A DNA stretch of 6,832 nt from Nitrospirota bacterium (GTDB taxonomy: Bacteria; Nitrospirota; Nitrospiria; Nitrospirales; Nitrospiraceae). The notes under the pieces are model-generated. The model had not been told where the DNA came from. It searched no databases and worked only from the letters and a program-made list of their open reading frames with translations. Positions 1 to 5,663 of this stretch are shown in pieces. The stretch lies in contig SCVQ01000141.1 of the NCBI GenBank assembly GCA_004296865.1, forward strand, positions 1 through 6,832, in the 5' to 3' direction. A program made the translations under genes and the position numbers. Within the stretch, counting starts at the first letter, position 1; the number at the start of each line of letters is the position of its first letter.

Positions 1-75
1 GGTGCCGGAGGCAATCATCGTTGCGAGGGCGGCTGTGCCGGCCAATCTCCACAGACCAGTGACCAATGCGGACAT
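1..75 (-). CDS. N-terminal fragment of an exported or membrane protein (cut by window edge)
   Basis: An ATG at 75-73 is preceded, 6 nt upstream, by a very strong Shine-Dalgarno sequence (GGGAGGAAG). The frame stays open for 25 codons to the window edge. The encoded residues run from a short polar start through Trp-Arg into a run rich in Leu, Ala, Thr, Met and Ile. This resembles the beginning of a signal peptide or N-terminal membrane anchor. The gene follows the multiheme cytochrome c gene on the same strand after 126 bp and is probably the fourth gene of the same operon, so an exported electron-transfer partner is a natural guess. Its function cannot be read from 25 residues. That it is a real gene start rests mainly on the ribosome binding site. 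Confidence 0.6.
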   Translation of the reverse strand, partial: MSALVTGLWRLAGTAALATMIASGT

Positions 76-81
76 CGAGGT

Positions 82-90
82 CTTCCTCCC
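82..90 (-). promoter_or_regulatory. Strong ribosome binding site of the left-edge gene
   Basis: The minus strand reads GGGAGGAAG, containing GGAGG complementary to the 16S rRNA 3' end, 6 nt before the ATG at 75. It decides the start of the partial gene, and it is much stronger than the sites before the two cytochrome genes upstream. The 76-201 gap otherwise shows only an imperfect inverted repeat around 147-175 without a T tract, so no convincing terminator separates this gene from the cytochrome gene. Confidence 0.65.
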
Positions 91-201
91 GTTAATGCGA
101 TACGCCAAACCAAAGCAGCTGAGTACATAGGCGGTTTGGTGTCGGGAGACTGTTCCATAAGGGACTCCTTAACGCCGACTCTGAAGATCGGCGAAGTTCC
201 C

Positions 202-927
202 TCAGTGATGCTTGTACCAACCGACGCCCCTGATGGCGTTCCAGGAATCCGTTTGGTGACACAGATGACACTGCTCGACTCGGGCATGCTCCTGAAGGGC
301 CACCCTCTTCGAGATCATGTGAAAATGCCCCATGTAGTGACTGGGCGGGGCCTGATGACATTGCACGCAGTCGGTCGAGGCGGCGGATGGATGCTGATAG
401 CCGGCGATCTTCCAGCTGCTCGTCGCATGACATTCCGCACATTGCTTGCCGAACAAGTCCCGGTGCGGGCTTCGGTTGCTGTGGCAGGCGAAGCAATCAA
501 GTGACTCCTCCCGAGGCGCCGCGGACCGGCTATCAGCCAGTTGCGACTTTCGGCCGATCGCGATCAGGGCGTCGTGGTCCATGCGAATCGGCCTCACTCC
601 AGCCTGATGTTCGATATGGCAATTGCTGCAGGACTGGATCGTCGCGTGAAATGCCGTCGATTGCCGCGCCAATAGGGTTGCATCACCGGCATGACAGAGA
701 ATGCACGACGATGCCTCGATGCCACGATAGGGCGTATGACAGGTCTCGCATTGATTTGAGAGGAACGCGTGCTTTGGCGACAGGTCTCCCGGCCTGACAG
801 CGTTGGGCCAATCGGGCACCGAGACCGAGCCCGACTTCTGTATGGCAAGGATCAGTGCGATGCCGACCGACAGCGCCACCGTTGCCAGAACCCAATAGAA
901 CACTGCTCGCCAAATCACGGGAGCCAC
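202..927 (-). CDS. Membrane-anchored seven-heme c-type cytochrome
   Basis: This is a 241-residue protein with one N-terminal membrane segment (about residues 8-30) that probably anchors a periplasmic domain. It has seven CXXCH heme c attachment motifs, with first cysteines at residues 60, 75, 100, 145, 163, 187 and 220. Many extra histidines (for example at 94, 107, 118, 155, 179, 197, 201, 203 and 214) could be distal ligands, so bis-His low-spin hemes like those of the cytochrome c3/c7 and NapC/NrfH-type multiheme families are likely. It is expected to carry electrons in the periplasm, presumably to or from the di-heme b protein encoded just upstream. The start is GTG at 927-925 and overlaps the end of the preceding gene by 13 nt, which suggests translational coupling; no good Shine-Dalgarno sequence is visible. 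It matches no named multiheme cytochrome that I recognise. The cytochrome assignment is near certain; the partner and direction of electron flow are inferred. Confidence 0.93.
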   Translation of the reverse strand: MAPVIWRAVFYWVLATVALSVGIALILAIQKSGSVSVPDWPNAVRPGDLSPKHAFLSNQCETCHTPYRGIEASSCILCHAGDATLLARQSTAFHATIQSCSNCHIEHQAGVRPIRMDHDALIAIGRKSQLADSRSAAPREESLDCFACHSNRSPHRDLFGKQCAECHATSSWKIAGYQHPSAASTDCVQCHQAPPSHYMGHFHMISKRVALQEHARVEQCHLCHQTDSWNAIRGVGWYKHH

Positions 928-1619
928 CGCAACCCGTAATACAGACCACTCCAGATATGGAGCGCGAGCAAAAAGTACATGACGATGGACGCGGTGACAT
1001 GGACGACCATCCAGCGGCCGAGGACTTGCCTTACCTTTTCTCTGGCGCCAATCGCGTACTCCAGTTCGGCGATCGTATCGACCAGGGGCAGGATCGGAAT
1101 ACTGCCCCGAGCGCCGGCAACCTTCCCCGCGAGATCTGACGGGATAGCCTCGCGACCGGCGAGGGTGTCGGCGATGCGATTATAGGCTTCCCGCAAGGTG
1201 GCGAGCGTACCCTCCTGCTGTCGCAACCCGATGGCCACGTAGGCGAGATAGTAACGGCCAACGAAGCCACTCAGGACGACGATGAGCATCGCCAGCACGA
1301 GTGCGATGCCGAGCGGGCTCTGATAGTTGTGTCCGGAGTGCAGGATGCCGAGAACGGGGCCGACGACGCCAGCATAGACATGGAATGCGAGAAGCGACCG
1401 CAGTGGCAGGCGGCGCGTCACGCGGACGTTCAGCCAGTTGACGTGCTTCACCAGCGGATAGACGAGAAGCAACACCAGAAGAATGGCGCCGGCGATGCCG
1501 AGCATGCCTCCGCCAATGCTGCCCGCAAATCGCGGCGAAACATGCAGGAGATAGCCCGGCGCCAGGAACAGCAGCAGGGTCACAAGCGCACCGACCGTGA
1601 GCCTCTCCTTGTCACTCAT
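915..1619 (-). CDS. Di-heme cytochrome b-like integral membrane protein
   Basis: This 234-residue protein is strongly hydrophobic, with membrane segments at about residues 7-26, 37-57, 75-96, 102-128 and 203-228. Two helices each carry a pair of histidines 14 residues apart: His80/His94 in the third and His207/His221 in the fifth. This HX13H spacing is the classic arrangement for two stacked b hemes in a four-helix bundle, as in cytochrome bc1 and NOX/ferric-reductase proteins. A soluble loop of about 70 residues (about 130-200), rich in charged residues and partly helical, separates the last two helices. The ATG at 1619-1617 lies 2 nt after the stop of the reductase gene, and the 3' end overlaps the heptaheme cytochrome gene. 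The likely role is to pass electrons across the membrane between the cytosolic reductase and the periplasmic hemes. Heme ligation and topology are inferred from sequence only. Confidence 0.82.
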   Translation of the reverse strand: MSDKERLTVGALVTLLLFLAPGYLLHVSPRFAGSIGGGMLGIAGAILLVLLLVYPLVKHVNWLNVRVTRRLPLRSLLAFHVYAGVVGPVLGILHSGHNYQSPLGIALVLAMLIVVLSGFVGRYYLAYVAIGLRQQEGTLATLREAYNRIADTLAGREAIPSDLAGKVAGARGSIPILPLVDTIAELEYAIGAREKVRQVLGRWMVVHVTASIVMYFLLALHIWSGLYYGLRWLP

Positions 1620-1621
1620 CG

Positions 1622-3784
1622 TCAGGCGTCGATGGTCAAGTTGCCGACGGACCTGGCTTGGCAGGCCAGGATGATGCCCGCCGCCTTGTCTTCGGCCGTC
1701 AATGCGTCCTCGACTTCCATCCCGACCTTTCCTTCAAGCAGCCTGACCTTGCAGATCCCACAGGTTCCCACCCTGCAGGAATAGTCGATCGGAACCCCGA
1801 CCGACTCGGCAACCTCGAGTACGGTTCGGTCGGGCGGGAGCGGCGCGGTCCTGTCGGAGCGGGCGAACCGGACCAAAGCCGTCGCCGGCCCCATTGACGT
1901 GCTGGTGGTGGACGCCAAACCTGGGGCTACTGCCTCCAGCTCCCTCAATACGGCGGCTACGTGTCCTGGTGGCGGCTGCGGCGTTTGAGGCGCCGGAGGC
2001 GGGAGCGCACCGATCGCCGGTCCGAACGCCTCGGTCTTGATCCGGCTTTGGGGCACTCCGAGATCCGAAAGCATGGTGCGAACCGCATCCATCATGGCCG
2101 GCGGGCCGCACAGATGGATCTGGCGGCGCGTGATCTCCGGAACGGCCTGGGCAATGATCTGCTTCGTCAACTGCCCCTCGAAACCCAGCCAGGCCGTGCC
2201 CTCGGCGCGGTTCATCATCGTGGCGGCAACATGCAGATTCGGACACCGTCTTTGCAGGTACTCGATCTCCTCCTGAAATATGAAATCCTCTGTGCTGCGT
2301 CCGGCGAACAGGAGATAGATGTCTCCCGGCCATGTGAGGTCCGTGAGATAGCGAACCACGCACATCAGCGGCGTGATGCCGACGCCGCCGGCAATCAGAA
2401 CGACGCTCTCGGCGCCCCCACCGTCGAATGTGAAGATGCCGGCTGGTCCGCTGGCCTCGAGCAAGTCGCCCACGACGAGCCTGTCGTGAAGGTAGTCGGA
2501 GAAGGTTCCGTTCTCCTCGCGCTTCACGGTGATTTCGGCATACGCCACACGCGTCGGCGGCGACGCGATCGAGTAGGAGCGCCGCACCTTCTTTCCGTCG
2601 ATGTCGGCCGAGAATGTCAGGAACTGACCGGGCGAATAGGTAAATGGAATGGGTCCGCCGGATGGGTCGACCAACCTGAAGGTCTTCACGTGCGGCGTTT
2701 CGCGATAGATCGCCGACACGCGCAGTTGCCCGGACCAGGACTTCTTGACGGCCACTCGAGCCGGCAAGGCATCACTCTCCGGAGCGGTGGCATTTCGATC
2801 CGTTCTTGGGGCTGGCGCAGCCTGCGCTGGCGGCTGCCGGGGCGGCGATCCAGGCGAGCCGGGCGCTCCCGGCACCACCGGATGGCCCGCGAAGGCGACA
2901 GGCGCCGAGCTTGTCAGCCGATTGATCAAGGCGGCTGCACGGCGTCTCTGTGCAAGGCCGAGAACGGCCATTGCAACTGCAAAGAGCACCAGCGCGATCA
3001 TCGTGATGAAATGGAACCATGAGACCTGGAAAGACCCGATGCTCACCCCGCGATCGGTCGACGTCGGAGCCGCCGGTGTCAGGCTGAGCTGATTGCGGAA
3101 CCACGCGAGAGCGATCTGCTGCGGGGGCTTGCCGTCTGCGAGTGCCCGCAACACGGCGGCGCCGCTGTCAATCAGGGCAAGCCCTGCGCGTTGACGCACG
3201 GCCGCCCGAGACATCGCGGCGGCATCGTCCTCAAGCATCGCGCGCTGGAAGTCGACTTGCGCCTTGGACAGAATTTCATTTCCAGCGTCGATTCTTGCCC
3301 GCGCCAAGGCTTCGACGCGGCGATGCTCTTCCGGCGTCAATGTCGGAACGTTCATCAGTTCCGGAAAGAGCTGCCTGCTTGGGCGCTCCATCATTTCACC
3401 CATCATGCCCATCATGCCGCCCGACGGTGGACTTGGAGCCGGCGTAGAGGGTTGAGGTCCCGCTGATGGCTGTGTCGGAGGATTGCCAGATGATGGTGCT
3501 GCGGGATGATGGGGGGCGTGCGGATCGGGCTCCGACTGTGCTCGTGCCGGCAGCGAGCCGGCCCAGAACAGCGCGATCGTGAGGCCCAACAGCAGATATG
3601 ATCGCGGGCTCCGGGAGATCGCCGGGCTCTCCAATCGCCGGTGCCGCATGCCGGTAATGAAGTCGGAGCTGCAGGTTCCCATTTCCACGCCCCCGCCCGG
3701 TTCCTGCTCATTCGCCGGGATCAAGCCCGTCCTTGTCGCCTGCGCGTCTTGCGATGCAGGATCGAGTGGTGTGGCTCGACTCAC
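1622..3784 (-). CDS. Membrane-tethered flavin/NAD(P) reductase-ferredoxin fusion with a periplasmic Met-rich helical domain
   Basis: This 720-codon frame encodes an unusual fusion. Residues 47-82 look like an export signal (Arg-rich, Leu-rich core, ending Ala-Arg-Ala). A Pro-rich stretch and a Met-rich cluster (MMGMMGEMM, about 124-132) follow. Residues 150-235 are helical, with an LTPEE start reminiscent of Spy/CpxP/CnrX-like periplasmic metal-related proteins. A membrane helix lies at about 254-277 and a Pro/Ala-rich linker at 293-345. The cytosolic part has a ferredoxin-reductase FAD-binding domain (RSYS at 402-405), an NAD(P)-binding domain (GGVGITP at 466-472; CGPPAMM at 559-565), a second Pro-rich linker (595-606) and a C-terminal plant-type [2Fe-2S] domain with Cys670, 675, 678 and 708. 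Domain order resembles phthalate dioxygenase reductase and Hcr. The listed start is a GTG. The ATG at 3682 (residue 35, behind GGGCGGGGGCGTGGAA) or at 3649 (residue 46) would place the signal peptide nearer the N terminus, so the start is uncertain. It is the first gene of the operon. Confidence 0.9.
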   Translation of the reverse strand: MSRATPLDPASQDAQATRTGLIPANEQEPGGGVEMGTCSSDFITGMRHRRLESPAISRSPRSYLLLGLTIALFWAGSLPARAQSEPDPHAPHHPAAPSSGNPPTQPSAGPQPSTPAPSPPSGGMMGMMGEMMERPSRQLFPELMNVPTLTPEEHRRVEALARARIDAGNEILSKAQVDFQRAMLEDDAAAMSRAAVRQRAGLALIDSGAAVLRALADGKPPQQIALAWFRNQLSLTPAAPTSTDRGVSIGSFQVSWFHFITMIALVLFAVAMAVLGLAQRRRAAALINRLTSSAPVAFAGHPVVPGAPGSPGSPPRQPPAQAAPAPRTDRNATAPESDALPARVAVKKSWSGQLRVSAIYRETPHVKTFRLVDPSGGPIPFTYSPGQFLTFSADIDGKKVRRSYSIASPPTRVAYAEITVKREENGTFSDYLHDRLVVGDLLEASGPAGIFTFDGGGAESVVLIAGGVGITPLMCVVRYLTDLTWPGDIYLLFAGRSTEDFIFQEEIEYLQRRCPNLHVAATMMNRAEGTAWLGFEGQLTKQIIAQAVPEITRRQIHLCGPPAMMDAVRTMLSDLGVPQSRIKTEAFGPAIGALPPPAPQTPQPPPGHVAAVLRELEAVAPGLASTTSTSMGPATALVRFARSDRTAPLPPDRTVLEVAESVGVPIDYSCRVGTCGICKVRLLEGKVGMEVEDALTAEDKAAGIILACQARSVGNLTIDA

Positions 3785-4124
3785 GTTCTCTGTACCGTGA
3801 TGCGTCCAGCCAAATGAAACTATGCGGATCGAGGGGAGATTAAGAGTCTCCTATTGAACAGTGCGGCGAAGCAGGACCGACTGGCCTGCGCCATGAACTC
3901 GGTCGCGCAATCCGGAAGAGTCTGAGAACGCGGCCCACCCATGACAGGGAACTCCTGGGTGCGGCCACCCCTGGTCTTTTTTATCGGGCCTGTTCGCTTT
4001 GAGACTCTTCCATCATCCGGGTGGTGGCAATCTTCTCCGATCGATTGGCTGACAAACAGAGATCGGCAGCATTCCGGCCAGGCAAGCCGGTGCAAGTGCA
4101 AAGCTGAAAGAGGAGATTAGAGTC
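3785..4124. promoter_or_regulatory. 340-bp divergent intergenic region between the redox operon and the lipoprotein gene
   Basis: This gap separates two divergent genes and must hold the promoters of both. I found no convincing coding sequence: the minus-strand frame over 3820-4101 lacks recognisable composition or a ribosome site. The motif AAGAGTCT occurs on the plus strand at 3842-3849 and 3916-3923, and inverted at 4002-4009. The flanks lengthen the match to 9 bp for each inverted pair (3842-3850 with 4001-4009; 3915-3923 with 4002-4010). A terminator-like hairpin with a T tract is at 3957-3982. No TTG-N8-CAA FNR/FixK box was seen here. Promoter hexamers could not be assigned with confidence on either strand. 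Confidence 0.5.
3957..3982 (+). terminator. Terminator-like hairpin with T tract inside the divergent gap
   Basis: On the plus strand GGGTG (3957-3961) pairs perfectly with CACCC (3966-3970) around a CGGC tetraloop. After 6 nt a run of six T residues follows (3977-3982). This is the shape of a short intrinsic terminator reading rightward. It sits upstream of the lipoprotein gene and downstream of no visible plus-strand gene. It could end a short non-coding transcript, act as an attenuator in a long lipoprotein leader, or be chance. The stem is only 5 bp, so confidence is limited. Confidence 0.35.
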
Positions 4125-4496
4125 ATGGGGATGCGTAAATATCTGGCGCTTGCATTCATCGCCATCGCCCTGGCGGCATGTGGGCCGACGTCAACAGGCA
4201 CGGTGAAAGACCTCAACATTCGCGACTGGGTTGGGCACAGTTCCGCCCACCTCGTTCAATCCTGGGGAAAGCCGCACCATGACTATGCGACGGCGGATGG
4301 TGGCCGGGCGATCGGATACTTCATCGTCAACCAGGCGGTAACGGGACCGAAGTCACAAGTCCTTTTTCAGGCCACGAACTGCATGATCAATTTCACGGTC
4401 GATCGCACCGGCATCATCGAGGATGCGACGACGACCGGAACAAAATGCAGGATCGGTCCTCATGGCGGCATGCACCCGCCGGCCAACCGCACCTGA
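4125..4496 (+). CDS. Small lipoprotein, SmpA/OmlA-like in its WGxP region
   Basis: This 123-residue protein has a short basic start, a hydrophobic run and a clear lipobox (LAAC, residues 16-19), so it should be exported, cleaved and lipidated at Cys19. The mature part has a stretch around residues 39-65 with a Leu-Val-Gln-Ser-Trp-Gly-Lys-Pro motif and a following Gly-Gly-Arg segment. This recalls small outer-membrane lipoproteins of the SmpA/OmlA (BamE-like) fold class, though the similarity is only by eye. Cys86 and Cys108 could form a disulfide, and the C-terminal tail contains His, Gly and Pro. The start ATG at 4125 has AGGAG 9 nt upstream (4111-4115); an ATG two codons later is a weaker option. 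The gene is divergent from the redox operon and convergent with the Crp/Fnr gene. Its function is unknown and a link to the operon is not shown. Confidence 0.85.
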   Translation: MGMRKYLALAFIAIALAACGPTSTGTVKDLNIRDWVGHSSAHLVQSWGKPHHDYATADGGRAIGYFIVNQAVTGPKSQVLFQATNCMINFTVDRTGIIEDATTTGTKCRIGPHGGMHPPANRT

Positions 4497-4528
4497 GCCG
4501 AATCTCGCCTGGGGCACAGGTGGCCTTT

Positions 4529-4562
4529 GGTGGCGGCGTATCGAGATTGAGACGCCGCCTCC
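4529..4562. terminator. GC-rich hairpin after the lipoprotein gene
   Basis: GGCGGCGT (4532-4539) pairs perfectly with ACGCCGCC (4552-4559) across a 12-nt loop. The stem extends outward past one T-T mismatch by two more G-C pairs (4529-4530 with 4561-4562). It begins 33 nt after the lipoprotein stop, in a convergent intergenic region, which suits a transcription terminator. There is no following T tract, so it may act with the next hairpin or with Rho. Confidence 0.5.
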
Positions 4563-4576
4563 GGGGCACGTCCACC

Positions 4577-4599
4577 CATCTCGAATGGAATTCGAGATG
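4577..4599. terminator. Perfect 10-bp hairpin abutting the regulator stop codon
   Basis: CATCTCGAAT (4577-4586) pairs perfectly with ATTCGAGATG (4590-4599) around a 3-nt GGA loop. The stop codon of the Crp/Fnr gene occupies 4602-4600, so the hairpin starts directly after it on the minus strand. It probably stabilises the 3' end or terminates the regulator transcript, and may serve both convergent genes. No U-rich tail follows on either strand. Confidence 0.55.
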
Positions 4600-5490
4600 T
4601 TATGGATCGTCGCGCTCGTCGACTTGTTGCAGAGCTGCACCGAGGCGGATTTCTCCCGCGGGCATCCCGCGTCCATAGTCAATCAAGCCGAGCTTGCGGA
4701 ACTTGGTCAGGAAATGGTTGATCCGAGGACGCGTCGTGCCGACCAATGCGGCCAGCATTTCCTGCTTCGCGTTGGGGACGATCCCGAGGTTGGAGCCACC
4801 TTGGCTTGTGCGGGCGAGTGCCAGCAAGGCGCGTTTCAACCGCTGCTCGACGGAACCCACAAGCTGATCGATCAGGGCCGCTTCAGTCTTCAGCTTCCGC
4901 GACAGCAGGAAGGCAGTGAACACATCGGAGAACGCAGGGGAATCGCGTAGCAGACGAAGTATCGCGGCCTTCTCGATCCGGATGATCTGCGCTGCTTCCA
5001 TGGCAATGGCCGACGTCGAGTGCCACGACTGTGCGGTAAGACATTCCTCGCCGCAAAAGTCGTCAGGGCCAAGAATGGCGAGCAGGCGCTCGTTGCCGTT
5101 TGCGCTGCCAACGACGCGATGAACCAGACCCGTGGCAATGTAGAAGACTGCGTTGGCGGGCTCGCCTTGGCGGAAGAGGACGTGTCCCTTCGGAAGCGCC
5201 ATGGTCGGGAACTGTAGACAGAGCTTCTTCTGCAGTGTCGTCGAGGCGGGCTGCTTTGCGGCGGTCGCATCGTCGATCCGACGACCTTGCCACGACGCCA
5301 CGAACTTCGAGCGGGACGAATGCCCCTCGCGCGACGCCGGCATGGGGGAGACATTTCCGTGGTTCGGTAGGGACATGGGGGTGGAGCAGGGCTGAATCGC
5401 CGGCGGCTGATGAAGAGATTGAACCGGCGACGGCCCAATGCAGGCGCAGTTCGCTTCGACCGTTCCTGTCGGGTGCGCATGTTGCTTCAT
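4600..5490 (-). CDS. Crp/Fnr-family transcriptional regulator
   Basis: This 296-residue protein has a cyclic-nucleotide-binding-type beta-roll at about residues 97-185 (Gly-Glu-Pro-Ala turn, Phe-Tyr-Ile strand, Asp-Phe-Cys-Gly-Glu-Glu segment). A long dimerisation helix follows at about 190-215, then a Crp-type winged helix-turn-helix at about 240-270 with a Gly-Thr-Thr-Arg-Pro-Arg recognition region. It resembles a Crp/Fnr subgroup common in Bradyrhizobium. The Arg-Ser-Ala segment that binds cAMP in CRP is replaced by His-Ser-Thr-Ser-Ala, so cAMP is probably not the ligand. The first ~75 residues are an extra low-complexity extension with Cys15, Cys17 and Cys35. More cysteines are at 91, 146 and 150, but the spacing does not match the FNR iron-sulfur cluster. 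The ATG at 5490 is supported by GGAAG 7 nt upstream; the next Met, at residue 39, has no such site. It lies between the redox operon and the FNR-box gene and may regulate either. Confidence 0.9.
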   Translation of the reverse strand: MKQHAHPTGTVEANCACIGPSPVQSLHQPPAIQPCSTPMSLPNHGNVSPMPASREGHSSRSKFVASWQGRRIDDATAAKQPASTTLQKKLCLQFPTMALPKGHVLFRQGEPANAVFYIATGLVHRVVGSANGNERLLAILGPDDFCGEECLTAQSWHSTSAIAMEAAQIIRIEKAAILRLLRDSPAFSDVFTAFLLSRKLKTEAALIDQLVGSVEQRLKRALLALARTSQGGSNLGIVPNAKQEMLAALVGTTRPRINHFLTKFRKLGLIDYGRGMPAGEIRLGAALQQVDERDDP

Positions 5491-5497
5491 GGATGGA

Positions 5498-5502
5498 CTT
5501 CC
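5498..5502 (-). promoter_or_regulatory. Ribosome binding site supporting the long regulator start
   Basis: The minus strand reads GGAAG, 7 nt before the ATG at 5490. It is the reason for keeping the unusual 75-residue N-terminal extension of the Crp/Fnr protein, since the internal Met at residue 39 (5376) is preceded by a C-rich sequence. Confidence 0.5.
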
Positions 5503-5580
5503 AGTCTGAGCATTGTTCGAGGATCTGGGGCGCGTGCACGGTCGGCGCGACGAGAATGCGGCCGCGTGCTGGTGGTCCCG

Positions 5581-5595
5581 GACGCTTCGAGCGTC
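5581..5595. terminator. Small hairpin between the Cys-rich gene and the regulator gene
   Basis: GACGCT (5581-5586) and AGCGTC (5590-5595) form a perfect 6-bp stem with a TCG loop. It lies in the 173-bp gap between the minus-strand Cys-rich gene (ending 5664) and the regulator gene (starting 5490). A second, looser inverted repeat, GTGGCC (5623-5628) with GGCCAC (5657-5662), lies closer to the 5664 stop. Neither has a T tract. They may separate the two genes, but a co-transcript cannot be excluded. Confidence 0.3.
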
Positions 5596-5663
5596 TGCCG
5601 GTTAGCCGCAACTAAGCGTGCAGTGGCCTAGGTACAGATCCGGCGCCTGAAGCGCGGGCCACG

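Noticed and set aside
147..175. Possible terminator between the heptaheme cytochrome gene and the left-edge gene
   Set aside because: The inverted repeat is imperfect and has no T tract on the minus strand.
1961..3022. 353-codon plus-strand open frame opposite the reductase
   Set aside because: It is extremely Arg-rich with no recognisable domain and lies fully antisense to a gene with clear FAD, NAD and [2Fe-2S] motifs; high GC makes such shadow frames common.
1622..3784. Reading the reductase as a subunit of Na+-translocating NADH:quinone reductase (NqrF)
   Set aside because: NqrF has the ferredoxin domain before the flavin and NAD domains; here it is at the C terminus, and no other Nqr subunits are nearby.
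3820..4101. 93-codon minus-strand frame in the divergent gap
   Set aside because: It has no ribosome site, no signal or domain pattern, and spans the terminator-like hairpin and repeats; composition looks like non-coding DNA.
4600..5490. Assignment of the regulator as FNR or FixK itself
   Set aside because: The cysteine spacing does not match the FNR cluster ligands and the sequence is closer to a different Crp/Fnr subgroup, so no gene symbol is given.
5063..5615. Several overlapping frames on both strands across the 5' part of the regulator gene
   Set aside because: All are Arg/Ala/Ser-rich shadows in other frames; the regulator frame alone shows a complete Crp/Fnr domain layout and a ribosome site.
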